From the NCBI RefSeq assembly GCF_023898315.1, contig NC_064616.1, forward strand, positions 289,381,205-289,445,204: a stretch of DNA of 64,000 nucleotides. Direction: 5' to 3'. Positions within the stretch are counted from its first letter, which is position 1. Every line of letters starts with the position of its first letter. This DNA is from Schistocerca nitens. Lineage: Eukaryota > Arthropoda > Insecta > Orthoptera > Acrididae. Positions 9,661 to 24,782 of the stretch are shown here, piece after piece. Below the pieces are notes generated by a model. The model ran no database searches and had not been told where the DNA came from. It saw only the letters and a list, made by a program, of their open reading frames with translations. The translations under genes and the position numbers were made by a program.

Positions 9661-12600
9661 GTAAGTTATAAACTTGTTTGTTATTACACAACTTGTGGCT
9701 GAAAATTAAGACAAAGCAATGTGGGGATATCCCATTTTAGAAAATAATTTCGCTCCTTGAATGGGTTCCAAAATTTTTGCAAATTGTTACTGAACCATTC
9801 TGTTAAGAATTGCAGATTTTGTAGTATCATACTGGCAGCAGCATTGAGCTCGAATGAAACAAGTAGTGCCATCCACCTACTTGTGAATATTGGCTGCGGT
9901 GACATTCAGAAATGTATCATAGCCTAAGGTCTAGGTTAGGAATTGGAGATGACAGTTTGGTTGCACGTTGTCGAATCTAACAAATGTGAAGTCGAAATAA
10001 CGGGCTTGGCAATAGAATGACCTGTAGCATAATGTGAGGACCATACCTGACGCACTTTCCTTTGCAAATAAATAAATGTATTAGATAAATTTGGAAAAAC
10101 ACTATTACATAATAGACAATTCTCAAACGAATATTTTGATTGATATTTTGTACATATATTTTACAAGCGCGCATTTCAGGGAGTGGTCTCTTTTAATCCG
10201 AAAGTATTTAGCCTACAATTTAAAGGAACTTTCCTACAACGTTTAAACATAAATTATAATTGCTGCCCTTAAGTGTTGAGCTATGAACAATTAGTACATA
10301 GTTCCAGGTTATATCATTAACTTTGTTTATGATGATGTCACACCCTGTCTTTAAAATTTATGCCTTGTCATTAGTTCGAATCCAAAACTTTGGTGTATGT
10401 TGTCATTAGCTTCTGAAGGATATTTTAGTGAAATATTGAGATTGGATCCCGCTATTTTCCTCAGTATAGTGTGAATCATTTGTTCATGAGTTACTGTAAT
10501 TATTTCCAGTGTTTTATTAATATTGTTATGACTGGAAGGTGAGATTAAAAATCCTAGATCTGCTCTTTGACTACTACTGTCAGGTAGCACAGAGGCGGCT
10601 GCTGACTTTCAGATCTCCATTTATGTACAGGTCACCTCCAAAAGTGTAACTTGCCCTCAGTTCTTGAGATGTTTTGAAGAGTTTTCCAATTTAATGCAAG
10701 GAACTAGTGTACACGCAATCTCTCCCACCCTCTTCCTCTCAATCCTCTTTTGTTGCAGTTGTTCACATATGGTTGATAAATATTTCATTTACTATGAGAA
10801 TTAAGACTGGATTTAACCTGAGCACAACAGCTTTCCTTCAATACACAGGCTAGTGGGGATTTTTCATTTTTCCCCCCTCCTTCTGAGGCATATACTTTAT
10901 ATGTATTTGTTATTTTAATAGACATTTTCTTTTGTATTGCCTTATGTTTGTTCATTCAGTGATCTCTGAAAACAAATAATAATTTGCAAAGCATTTGTAC
11001 TGTGTATGTGCAACTGTGAAATCATTTTACGTAGTTGCACTGCCAAAACACTTGCCTTATCTTGTTTGTAGTTTTGTCAAGTGAGTTAGTACAGTGGTCA
11101 GACACTAGACTCCCCTTCAGAAGTACAGCAGTTTCTCTTTGCAGACTGAATAGGGCTCAAAAGCATGTTTCTTTCAGTATTACCACTATGTAACAAGATT
11201 TAACATAGTTACCAAAAAGAAAGAAACATTGTTATAAGAATTTTAATCCCCCATCCTTCTCTACCCCACCACCAGTGCACACATTGCAGGAAGTAAAGTA
11301 TATTAATGACATAGTTACACATGCTGTAAATGGAAAACATTAATTTATACAGGATTTTCATTGTTGCTTATCTCTATTACAAATGTAATTCTTGCATTTA
11401 AGACGTATATGTACTTGAACTAAAACATAAAAAATATGCAGAGCAATGCTCAACTAAGGAGTAGATCCCAATTAAACAATGCTTTCTGTTTTTTCCCTGC
11501 AGGTAGAATATTTGAATTTCATTCTATCTTCAGTTCAGAGAGTGTTTCGATGCAACTCTTCATGGTATTCTATCCCATGTAAGACTCTTTCATCTGTATA
11601 ACTGCTGCAACCCTCATCCATTTGAATATGCTTATAATAGTCAAACTTTTGTCTTCCTAGTGCTACATACTAAAAGAAGTAATTCATTTCCATTTAAGGT
11701 ACTTCTTTGGATCATTAAAAGATTTTATTCTTACTTTGAGGTTTGGAAGAAAAGCATTTAGTCCTACCAGTTGGTTGCTAGCCTAACAGTCACTAATACA
11801 CCAGATAAAACCCACTATAAAGAGTTAGAATTAGTACTGAAATCCAGTCAAAAATGCTGATCTCCTGACGAGGATGGTATTAATATGCAAGTTTTTAAAT
11901 TCAGTGACAGGACATTTAAGGAAGAGTTGGTGAACTTTATGAACAGCATTTGAAGGGAACAAACTCCACCACAAAGATGACAGAAGGAACTTATCCCATT
12001 CCATGAAAAAGATAATGTCAGAGACTGCAGTAACTACAGAGGAATAAGCTAACTCAACGCTGGTTATAAAATTTATGCCAGCTTCATAAAATCAAAATTA
12101 CAAACATTTTATGAACCACTGCTGTGAAAAGAACAGAATGGTTTCTGGAAAGGCATGCACAGTCAAGATGTGAACCGTAAAAAGGAAAGAGTTCAATCTG
12201 GAAGTGCATCTAGAATTTATTGACTTGAAGAAAGCTTGTGATGCAGTTGATTGAAGAAAACTTTGGAAAAAACTTGACAGAATGCAACACCCTATCACAC
12301 ATCATAAAAGCAGTTCAGAACTTATACAACCAAAATGTGATGGCAATCGGAACCGGCAACAGCTATCAGAATGGAAGCCAAGGGGTCAGACAAGGATTTT
12401 GCCCTTCACCACTTAAACAGCAGTGAATCTTGGACACATTGTAGAAACAATGAACGGAGACTAATGAGTATGTAGATGCGGTTTATGAAAACAGCTGGCT
12501 GTACACTGTGAGACAGGAAAATATCTGATGACACATGCAGCTTTACTGTATGATTAAATGATGATGGCGTCCTCTTGGGTAAAATATTCCGGAGGTAAAA

Positions 12601-15600
12601 TAGTCCCCCATTCGGATCTCCGGGCGGGGACTTCTCAAGAGGACGTCGTTATCAGGAGAAAGAGAACTGGCATTCTACGGATCGGAGCGTGAATGTCAGA
12701 TCCCATAATCGGGCAGGTAGGTTAGAAAATTTAAAAAGGGAAATGGATAGGTTAAAGTTAGATATAGTGGGAATTAATGAAGTTCGGTGGCAGGAGGAAC
12801 AAGACTTTTGGTCAGGTGATTACAGGGTTATAAATACAAAATCAAATAGGGGTAATGCAGGAGTAGGTTTAATAATGAATAGGAAAATAGGAGTGCGGGT
12901 TAGCTACTACAAACAGCAAAGTGAATGCATTATTGTGGCCAAGATAGACACAAAGCCCATGCCTACTACAGTAGTACAAGTTTATATGCCAACTAGCTCT
13001 GCAGATGATGAAGAAATTGATGAAATGTATGACGAGATAAAAGAAATTATTCAGGTAGTGAAGGGAGACGAAAATTTAATAGTCATGGGTGACTGGAATT
13101 CGCCAGTAGGAAAAGGGAGAGAAGGAAACATAGTAGGTGAGTATGGATTGGGTGGAAGAAATGAAAGAGGAAGCCGCCTGGTAGAATTTTGCACAGAGCA
13201 TAACTTAATCATAGCTAACACTTGGTTCAAGAATCATAAAAGAAGGTTGTATACCTGGAAGAATCCTGGAGATACTAAAAGGTATCATATAGATTATATA
13301 ATGGTAAGACAGAGATTTAGGTACCAGGTTTTAAATTGTAAGACATTTCCAGGGGCAGATGTGGATTCTGACCACAATCTATTGGTTATGAACTGCAGAT
13401 TGAAACTGAAGAAACTGCAAAAAGGTGGGAATTTAAGGAGATGGGACCTGGATAAACTGAAAGAACCAGAGGTTGTAGAGAGTTTCAGGGAGAGCATAAG
13501 GGAACAATTGACAGGAATGGGGGAAAGAAGTACAGTAGAAAAAGAATGGGTAGCTCTGAGGGATGAAGTAGTGAGGATCAAGTAGGTAAAAAGGCAAGGG
13601 CTAATAGAAATCCTTGGGTAACAGAAGAAATATTGAATTTAATTGATGAAAGGAGAAAATATAAAAATGCAGTAAATGAAGCAGGCAAAAAGGAATACAA
13701 ACGTCTCAAAAATGAGATTGACAGGAAGTGCAAAATGGCTAAGCTGGGATGGCTAGAGGACAAATGTAAGGATATAGAGGCTTGTCTCACTAGGGGTAAG
13801 ATAGACACTGCCTACAGGAAAATTAAAGAGACCTTTGGAGAGAAGAGAACCACTTGTATGAATATCAAGAGCTCAGATGGCAACCCAGTTCCAAGCAAAG
13901 AAGGGAAGGCAAAAAGGTGGAAGGAGTATATAGAGGGTCTATACAAGGGCGAGGTACATGAGGACAATATTATGGATATGGAAGAGGATGTAGATGAAGA
14001 TGAAATGGGAGATATGATGCTGCGTGAAGAGTTTGACAGAGCACTGAAAGACCTGAGTCGAAACAAGGCCCCCGGAGTAGACAACATTCCATTAGAACTA
14101 CTGACGGCCTTGGGAGAGCCAGTCCTGACAAAACTCTACCATCTGGTGAGCAAAATGTATGAGACAGGTGAAATACCATCAGACTTCAAAAATAATATAA
14201 TAATTCCAATCCCAAAGAAAGCAGGTGTTGACAGATGTGAAAATTACCGAACTATCAGTTTAATAAGTCACAGCTACAAAATACTAAAGCGAATTCTTTA
14301 CAGACGAATGGAAAAACTGATAGAAGCTGACCTCGCGGAAGATCAGTTTGGATTCCTTAGAAATATTGGAACACATGAGGCAATACTGACCCTACGACTT
14401 TTCTTAGAAGAAAGATTAAGGAAAGGGAAACCTACGTTTCTAGCATTTGTAGACTTAGAGAAAGCTTTTGACAATGTTAACTGGAATACTCTCTTTCAAA
14501 TTCTGAAGGTGGCAGGGGTAAAATACAGGGAGCGAAAAGCTATTTACAATTTGTACAGAAACCAGATGGCAGTTATAAGAGCCGAGGGGGCATGAAAGGG
14601 AAGCAGTGGTTGGGAAAGGAGTGAGACAGGGTTGTAGCCTCTCCCCGATGTTATTCAATCTGTATATTGAGCAAGCAGTAAAGGAAACAAAAGAAAAATT
14701 CAGAGTAGGTATTAAAATTCATGGAGAAGAAGTAAAAACTTTGAGGTTCGCCGATGACATTGTAATTCTGTCAGAGACAGCAAAGAACTTGGAAGAGCAG
14801 TTGAACGGAATGGACAGTGTCTTGAAAGGAGGATATAAGATGAACATCAACAAAAGCAAAACGAGGATAATGGAATGTAGTCAAATTAAATCAGGTGATG
14901 CTGAGGGGATTAGATTAGGAAATGAGACACTTTAAGTAGTAAAGGAGTTTTGCTATTTAGGGAGCAAAATAACTGATGATGGTCAAAGTAGAGAGGATAT
15001 AAAATGTAGACTGGCAATGGCAAGGAAATCGTTTCTGAAGAAGAGAAATTTGTTAACATCGAGTATAGATTTAAGTGTCAGGAAGTCGTTTCTGAAAGTA
15101 TTTGTATGGAGTGTAGCCATGTATGGAAGTGAAACATGGACGATAACCAGTTTGGACAAGAAGAGAATAGAAGCTTTCGAAATGTGGTGCTACAGAAGAA
15201 TGCTGAAAATAAGGTGGGTAGATCACGTAACTAATGAGGAGGTATTGAATAGGATTGGGGAGAAGAGAAGTTTGTGGCACAACTTGACTAGAAGAAGGGA
15301 TCGGTTGGTAGGACATGTTTTGAGGCATCAAGGGATCACAAATTTAGCATTGGAGGGCAGCGTGGAGGGTAAAAATCGTAGAGGGAGACCAAGAGATCAA
15401 TACGCTAAGCAGATTCAGAAGGATGTAAGTTGCAGTAGGTACTGGGAGTTGAAGAAGCTTGCACAGGATAGAGTAGCATGGAGAGCTGCATCATACCAGT
15501 CTCAGGACTGAAGACCACAACAACAACAACCATTAAAGATCTCAAAGTAAAATGAATTCTCAACACAGTACAGACCTTCTTGCAAAAACCATTTACTATA

Positions 15601-18600
15601 GATGAAGGCAGACTGAATCCCTAGAAATATCCTCAAATACCAACTCAGAGGCAAGGAGATGGACTGATGTGGTAAAAGCTCACAAAAGCAGAAATGACCA
15701 GACCTGTTGTATTATTTTAGGTTTAATAAAAATGTGCTGTCCATTAACCTATGTGAAAGAAAGAAATATATATAAAGTTCTGTTATTTTTAGCATAGTAA
15801 TGTGCAGTTTCTGTCCCACATGCTTCCCAAAAAATGACCCGCAAGGTTGATCTGCATCCTGTCGCAAAGCGTTCCGTGGAAGTGGCCAAGGGAAAAACTG
15901 ACATAGTGGTGAAGCCTGATTCTGTGCACAGGCTGCACAAGCCTGCAAAAATGTTCTATCTAACTATTAGTTGATGGCCTGTAGATGTGATGCCATGTCA
16001 AAGCCTTCTTATGAGACACACTCTAGAGTGATACATGCAGCAGCTGAAGTAGGTGAGAATGCAACACTGGAAGGACGACCACTCAACATCTTTGCTCCTC
16101 CATGGCAAACCTTAGGACCCTCTGTATATCATTGCATTCATCTTGCAGCAGAAGGAGCTCCCAGAGGAATGGGCTCAGCCCATCCCATTTGGACTACTGG
16201 CGTGATTTTCCGCAAAAAGCAGGTAGGCAGACACAACCTCCTGCACTGTCAAAGAAAAAACTCCAGCAATGTCTGCTGCAAGGTTTCATCCAGTGTGAGA
16301 GTGAGAGCCTCTATTGTATAATGGAGTCTGCCCACAACTGCAAATGTGCATCTGCATTAGCACGCTGGGCAGTGGACCAGTAACAAATATCATTGCAATA
16401 ATTACTGAGGGAGAGGGCCCAACTCTGCAGCCAGTGGGCTGTCTTATCAGGTATCTTAGAGCGAGGGCCAAATAAAGAAATCAGGTGCATGTGGCCAGTA
16501 ATGAGTAGGAACTTTGCTCCACACAAAAAATGTGAAATTTATGAATTCTAGAAATGATAGCCACTGCCTCCTTTTTCATCTGTGAGTCATTACATTGCAC
16601 TGCAGTAAGTGTTTTCTATGCATAAGCTGCTCAGTGCCATATGGATCCCAATGAGACATATCAGCACCAGTGACTTATCGGGATGTATCAGCAACTAGGG
16701 TTAATGGTTTACCCAATGTAAAGGATGCAAAACAGTGTGAAGCACAAACACTGCACCAAGCGAGGTGGCGCAGTGGCTAGCACACTGGACTTGCATTCAG
16801 GAGGACAATGGTTTAATCCCGCATCCGGCCATCCTGATTTAGGTTTTCTGTGATTTCCCTAAATCGCTCCAGGCAAATGCCGGGGTGGTTCCTTTGAAAG
16901 GGCACGGCCGACTTCCTTCCCAGTCCTTCCCTAATCCGATGAGACTGATGACCTCACTGTCTGGTCTCCTTCCTCAAAACAACCCAACCCCCACAAACAC
17001 TGCTTTAGGGAATGAAAAGCGCATATGACAGCCCGCAGACTGCACGAATGTGATGTCCTTTTGGCGAAGTTGGTTAAGAGGGTGGCAGATGTGTGTGGCC
17101 TGGGGAATGCACTTAACATAACGAGAAATCTTGCTCAAAAGGGACTGGAGCACCATCAGTTTCTTGGGTGCCCACACACTGAAAATGGCTTTGATGTGCT
17201 CTTCTGTAGAGATGAGGCCATCTTTGCTAAGCACATTTCCCCAAAAAAGCAGCTTTGGGGAAAAAACTACACTTTTTCAGTTTGCGGTGAAGAGCATTCT
17301 CCTGAAGGCATTGGCAAACCAACTTCAGATTTCATAAATGCTCCTCTTGCATGGAATCTGTCAACCAGATGTCATTGAAGTACGTGACACAACAGAGAAT
17401 GTCCTGAATCAGCTGCTCCAAACATCGTTGATAACTTCCTGGCACAGACAACGTTCCAAAGAACAAGTCAGTAAACTGGTGAAGCCTAAAGAGGGTATTG
17501 AACACTAACTGTCAAAGCCCAAAGTGAAGCGGTGTCCAATGGCAACTGCAGGTATGCATCTCTAAGTTGATGCACGAATAATACTGGCTTCCAACAACTT
17601 CACCAACCACTTCGTCAACAACGGCTCTGGCTGTGAAATTGGACACGAATCACGAAGACATTGCATGTTGACTGTTTGTTTACAATCGCCACAAATGTGC
17701 ACAGCACCATCTTGCTTCTGAATTAACCCCAAAGGGATGGCCCAGTGGCTCAACAAAATAGGTGAAATGAGGCTGAAGTCCCGCCAACACTGCAACTTGG
17801 GCTTGACTTAGTCACACATGGCAAAGGGAATTGGGTGGGCATGATAAAATTCAGGTATTGCTGATGGCTTAAGGGAGACATGGACCTCGAAATTTCCTGC
17901 CCAACCCAAGGCATTCTCAAACAGCTGCTCATATGACTGTAGTAAAGAGTCCAAATCGTGAAAGGGGATCAATTTAGACAGTAAATGTATTTTATCACCT
18001 ATCTAGAAGCCAAAAACAGAAAAGGCATCTAACCCAAAAATATTTTGCATGAATGGTGAATTAACACTAACAATGTAAGTTGCTGTTCCACATAATTATA
18101 TCATGCAGAGGCAGAAATTTGCCCCCTCAGAGTAATACATTATTTACTGTAAGACACATCTTGATATAGTGGTCATTGCAGTGCAGGGCAGTCCAAGAAC
18201 TTGGACGTATCTAATTTCATGAGGGTGACAGGCCTTCCTGTAACTGCCTGAAACTCTAGTAGTTGCCCATCCACTACCAGCATTAGTGGGGCATTTAGCA
18301 GAATACTCTTGGGCAATTCTTGAGGGGCATCAAAGACAGCTTCTGAATCCAAGGAAAACACTGGTGCCTCCTAGGACCATCTCACAGTTTGCCAGTGGTC
18401 ACAAACAGTTGCCAAATGGTCTATTTTGTAGCATATTCCACAAATAGCATCCATATGCAGGAAATCCTGGCAAATAGGCACCAAATGACAATTGGGGCAG
18501 GACTGCCAGTTTGTCCACTGAGCAGAAACATGTGAGGAAATGGAACAACACCAGAAATTCGAAAAATGTCATGAGTGGGTGATTACGACATTTCAGCTGA

Positions 18601-21600
18601 CTTGCACCCACCGAGCACAATGTGTGCAAAGATGAGCAGTGCCATGTCATCACTCCACTCGATTTATCAGTAGTGTCAACACATTGAAGCTCAGTGGAAG
18701 GCAAGGCTGCCTGGCTCACTCCATGGAGCACCAGTGGCTGTTTATCGTACCCATCTAACTTGTTACCAGCCAGTTATTGGACAGTGCATCTTTTGCTGTG
18801 GGCTTAAGTTCATGTGATTTCCCAATCTTAGGAACTTCAGCTGAGGGTGCTAACTGAACAGTCATGTTCCTAATCAGTGAGTCAACATAAGAGAGAGCTC
18901 ATTGGAGGCACCTGAATCAACACTTGCATGAGGGACCTTGCAGGTTGGCAATCCATTATGCATATGACTGCTAGGTGCACTTTTTGTGTCATTTAAACTG
19001 TAGCCCTGCCACCAGCACATGGGTTTGATGACCAAAATACTGTGCGAGGAACTGACAAAGTTCCTCAAAGTTAAGTTTCTCAGTCTCAGTAGAGAGCAGA
19101 TTCTGCACACTTTGCTGGGCAATAACAAAGTCTTAGCAACCTAATCGATGATGTGCCTTACTGACAATGCAGCAGGAACCCGCACAGACAATTCTCCCAC
19201 CTTTCCATGTGCTTGTTGAACCTGGCAAATAGTGTCGGGGAAGAAAGCTTCTCTGTGGTCGCCTGGGCTACCACCAACACAGTGTGAGTATGGAGTAATT
19301 CTGCATTCTGTTTGAGCAGTTCCCCCATCTACTCCTGCTGCAGCTTTTGTTGCTGTTCCTGGAGGCCCAGCTGCTCCTCCCAGCATTGCAAAAAATCTAG
19401 ATCCATGGTGGCCACCGTGTAACACTAAAACAAAAAGAAAAAAAGAACTTCCTATGTCACCACTTTTGTATCTGCATATAGCATGTCAGTGCCATAAACC
19501 GCCACTGTTGGCACAAATGTAACTCTACTTGATTGTGGTGGCTCAACTCTAAAGCCGCTGAGCAGAAATCCTGGAAGAGGGAACAAAACTCAATGTGCAG
19601 GTCAATCTGTGGGGGAGTAGAGAGTCTGAACACCACACAGAGATGAGCACAGAGCAAAATATAATGTGACCAATGCAAAAAAAATATACAGCTTGGCACA
19701 CGGAACCCAGAGAGCAGTGATGAGTAAGAGCCAGGTCCAAATGTGTTGATGTCGGCTTAAGAAGTGACTGGCTAGATCTGTTGCCACCAGTAAGAAGATA
19801 CATGGATCATTGGCTCTGCTCTTATCATGCTTCAAATGTGCCCACCATGACAGGGCTTTGCATTATTCCGCTGCGATAACCGCACCAACTCATCTGCACC
19901 TACCTTGGTGTCCACAGGCATTGATACTAAAACAGGGATCTTTGTTAAATTACTGTGATGGTGCAAACCTCCATTTGAATTAAAATAGGCTTCCTCTGTT
20001 ATATGGGGCTCATCCTGACCTAATTTGTATTTCCCTTACTGTTTGTGGGAGCAAAACTTATGGGTGTAACATATGGCAGCAATACATACCCAACAAAAGA
20101 AGAGGACTTGATGTGGCTCACTGAAAGTAAAGTATCTGTTCAAAACAGACTGTCAAACAGTTACAATATTTCTCTGATTGCCATTTTCACCAGAACAGAA
20201 TCGATCTGTCAGACTAGCTTGAAGCTGGGGAGCTGTGGGACATCCATACAGTGTAACTTGCAAGTGCAGTTCATTTATTACCCAAGGAACCTTCACACCT
20301 TATCTTTGTTTCCCCATCCACGGAATAACATTTTAATAGGCCTAAATATTTGTGAGGAATGAGGGCTTTTATATTCATGCAAAGAGCTGACTTAAAATTA
20401 ATGTGGTGGATGTTAATATCTTATCTTCCAAAATAGAGAACCTTGACTTCTTAAAGAGGCTCAGAGTTTTGGGGAATTAATAACTTCATCAAAACAAAGT
20501 GCTCAGCATACACACCTTTTCTGTTTCTTTTTCTCACTTTTGTGAACAACAGAAAACTGTGGTCCCAAAAATCAAAATTCTTTCCTCTTCAGGTATTCTT
20601 TATGAATATAAGGAGTACCCAGTTTTACTAAAGACGGCATTCCATTAAGACAAACTTTTATTTCCAAATTTTAAAGTGCATATGTCGGAGCATTGTGCTA
20701 TATTGTTTTAATTTATTAGAATAATTGTTTTAGCTCTTACTTCAGGATCATACTGAACAGACTGAAACTTTATTAACTATTACACTAAAGAACCTGTGAT
20801 GAATCTAGGAATATCCTACAATCACTTACGTATTGCTTCCAGACTGCAGAGACAAGATTAGACTAATTACAGCATGCACAGACACATTTAATCCATCATT
20901 CTTTCAGTGTTCCATACCTGAATGGAATGTGGAGAAGCCCTAATAACTGGGTACAATGGGAAGGACCCACTGTGATGCACTGCTCAGTGGTTTACAGTGT
21001 ATTTTCGTTGATGTAGATAATACTGTGTGGGGAACATAGTATTGCAGATGAAAGAAGCAGCACATGACCTTTCTTTTTTAAATTTACTATTACTTTCCCA
21101 ACTAATACACAGTCACACAGAAATAGTAAATATTTTGATTGATCTCATATATAATTTGATGTGGTTATTAATGAGAAAGAACGTGAAAAGGTGACATCTA
21201 TTTTTGTTGAAATTAGGGTCTGTATCTGAAAAAAATTTCACATATAAATTTAAAGGGATTTCAATTCCATCCTGTTACTGGCATGAATTGCAGTTTGCAG
21301 TAATTGGTTACTTCAGTAACACTTATTCTTGAGTTCTTTTTGAAGAAAGAAATAAAATTTACATTCCAAACAATAAAAAAAAATATATATATGCATTTTA
21401 TTTCTCAAGTGTTGTACATATTTCAGCATTAAATTCTGTAAAGCTGTATTAACATTACTGTAATGAGGAAGAGATCTGTTAACTGTCAACAATTTTTTGT
21501 AGGGGTGTACACTAGAAAAAGAGAACAAAAACTAGTTTTGAGAGTCTTTTGCATTCTGTTTAATAGCACAGTTCTTGGATAAAAAGTCTGATCTAAAGCT

Positions 21601-24600
21601 TCAAAAACCTTATAATTTTTAGTTTTGCTTTTCAATATAGCAAACAGGCTTTTTGCAGAATTAGCTGCATTGACAATTGCAGCTCTGTTGCCCCTTCTTA
21701 TAATCTAGTCATTTCACCTAATTTTTCACTGTTTCCAGAAAATATTGTTCTTCAGATATCATTTCAAAAATAAGTATCAGATTTTTCAAAGTTTGGGTGT
21801 AGTAAGTCTGAAGTCACAGTGCAACCTACTCAATTTGCTGTAAGGGCTGATGACTGACTGTGACCAGCACTAGAGGGAAGTGACAGTGTGCAAAGCTTTG
21901 TATTGCACAGTGGATTGGTCTGTGAGCACAACAGTGGCTCACAGATTGGCAAAGGTGTGACATGCGGACCCCCAGCTTGGCAGCAAATGCAGGCCCCACT
22001 CTGCACGGCGATGAAGTATTAAATGGAAGGCTTGATTCTGATATCCCAGTCCACCAATTTTGACAGCCCGCTAGAAGGCATGGATGTAGACACCAGTTGC
22101 TAGGCGAGGCCCTTATAATCTCCAAGTGCAGCTGTCACTGCGACAGTACTATGTGCGGGCCAAGCCGGCCTATCGGCGCTCACGGTGGTCCTATAAAGCC
22201 GGCAGTACAGGGGCTCAGACTGCAGTTGTGTTCCAACAGTGCTCATTATTGTTTATCTATTCATCATTACTCTGGTCACTGATAGTTGCTATGTCTTGGT
22301 ACCCAATTTAGTTTTGTTCTCTGGTCTTGGTATTTTGCCGTGTGGTATGTGTTGTCAGTTGTCCCTGTTGTGTGTATCTGTGTTGTATTCGCGAGTGGAA
22401 CAGGGTTGGAGGGATCAGATAGTGGTACCAAAAGTACCCTCCGCCACACCATTAGGTGGCTTGCAGAGTACGATTTAGATGTAGATGATGCCGTTGGCCA
22501 GTGCGCTCTGGTCTTGCTTGATTGCAGTTACTAGAATTAGCGATGAGGTAAAACATAAACAGTGCATTCTGGATGCAAAACTTGTACAGCTCATGAACAG
22601 CTACAGCAACAGCTGCTCCTGCAGCAGCAATTGCAACAGCAGTTCCAAGAGCAGTTCCAGCAACAAACCGACTTTTTGCATCAGCAAATTCAGCTTCTGT
22701 CAGAACGATTACAGGTACAAGGTTCATGACCCGTCCAGACTGTGGTCATCTCCCAGGCAGAGTCCCGCCCACCAGCATTTCTGCCGTTTAACGACACCAA
22801 GGAGGATTGGGACACATATTGGCAGCAGCTGAAACAGCACTTTATTGCTTTTCAGGTTTTTTATGATGCTCTCCAACGGTCGCTCTTCCTTTCTTGGGCT
22901 TCCACAGAGACATTTTTCTTACTTAGGAAGCTGGCTCCTCTCTCAAACCTGGTTGCACTCACTTTCTAAGAAATGTGTTTGTTGCTGTCGAACTATTATT
23001 CACAATGGTTCCACCTTGTCGCATCGCGCCTTGAGTTTCATAAGTAGCACAAGCAGTCGGGCCAGTCTTATCACTCGTGGGTGATGGATTTGCGAGGTAT
23101 GAGTCGTCATCATGATTTCATCTGTGCCAACCCATCTTGCAAAACCTCATATGCCAATTCCTGGATTCATGATATAGTGTTCATGTGGCTCCTGATCCAG
23201 AAGTTCGCACTGCAGCCCTCAAGCTAGACAATCCTTCCTTGAATGACATACTGAAAATCTTGCATTCTTTCAAAATCGTGCAGGCAGCAAATGAATGTCT
23301 TATGGCCTGCTCCCAGGTTGCAGCGGTTCAACCACTACCAGGGGACAGAATTATCACAAGTCTTCTTCCCAACAGCAGTGTCGTGATTCATTACTTTTGA
23401 ATATGTCAGTAACCTCTGAGCAGCCAGTCCAACTGCATCAGTGCGAACAGTTGGGTCTGCCTTCTTGTCCTGACTGTTTTGTGACGCACCAACATGCAGA
23501 CTGCCCTGGTCGCTGGGCACACTGCACCCATTGTGGAAAGGATGGACATCTCCAAACCGTCTGCTGCCAGGCATCAGGTCAGTCAAACCTCACTCCTAAC
23601 TTGTATCATGGGATGGTGCATGAACCTCTGGCCATCATTCCACAGGGCGATCCTTGTGCCCCCAAGTTATTTATTGATCTCACGATTGCTTGTCTGGACA
23701 TTCGATGCCAAGTCGACATGGGATCGATGGTTTCCCTGGTCAGTCTCCAGACATATGCTTATCTGGGTTTCCCAGCATTGGCCCCACCCTTTCACAAATT
23801 GGTTGCTTATGGTGTCAGCTCTATTCTCGTCAGAGATCAGTTCACCACCAATGCTGTATGTTGCCAACAGTCATTCAGCTGGCAACATTGTCAGCCTGGA
23901 TGCTTTCTCGCTGTTTGGGTTCTCCGTCTCGGATGGAGTTCAGGTCATCTTGGACACAGTCCCCTTCCAGGCACTTGGCGACCTTTGGGCCTCTTTCGTG
24001 TGTCTGCTTGAGCCTGGCCTGGAGTGTGCTACCAATTTTGAGGCACATATTTCTTTACATCCAAATGCGGTATCCCATTTCTGTTGAGCATATCCTCTTC
24101 CAGTTTCCTATACGGATGGCTGTTAAGCTCGAACTCAATTGCCTTCACGACACAGGGTTCGTGAAACCGGTCAAAACTAGTGTGTGGGCCACATGCCAGG
24201 TCATGGTCCAGAAGCCAAATGGCTCTCTCCAGCTTTGTGGAGATTTTAAAAGGACAATAAATGCTCAAGCTCTGGTGGAAACCTACCCTACATTAAGAGG
24301 ACCTCCTCTCAAAGCTTGTTGGACATGAAAATAGATCTTGCTGATGCTTTGATCAGGAATTGTAACACATTGTTGTCATCAGTATACCTTTTTTGCTTAT
24401 ACAAATGCAAGTGTTTGCCTTTTGGGATCTCTTCTGCTCCAATGATCTTCCAGAGATATCTGAAACAGTTTACCATGTCCATCCCAGCTTGTACCAATTA
24501 CCTTGATGACTAAATTGTTACAGGTACTACACGCCAAGACAACCTACATAGCCTACACACCCTCTTTACTACATTGCGTGATGCAGGGCTCAAGTGCCAT

Positions 24601-24740
24601 CTGTACAAATGCCAGGATTTTCAGGAACAAGTGGACTACCTTGGCCACTTGCTTACTGAAGAAAGTATTCAGCCCACTGACCATAATGTTTCCACTCTCT
24701 TGACACTCTCCCGCATCCCCAAAACCTCGAAGAGTTGCAG

Positions 24741-24782
<42 letters not shown>

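Noticed and set aside
12689-13585. Apparent 298-aa host gene resembling craniofacial development protein 2
   Set aside because: It is the endonuclease domain of the RTE LINE; the RT domain follows directly and a second copy exists at 61.3 kb.
22452-22727. Ala/Val-rich minus-strand frame
   Set aside because: Antisense of the Gln-rich (CAG-type) gag start of gypsy B.
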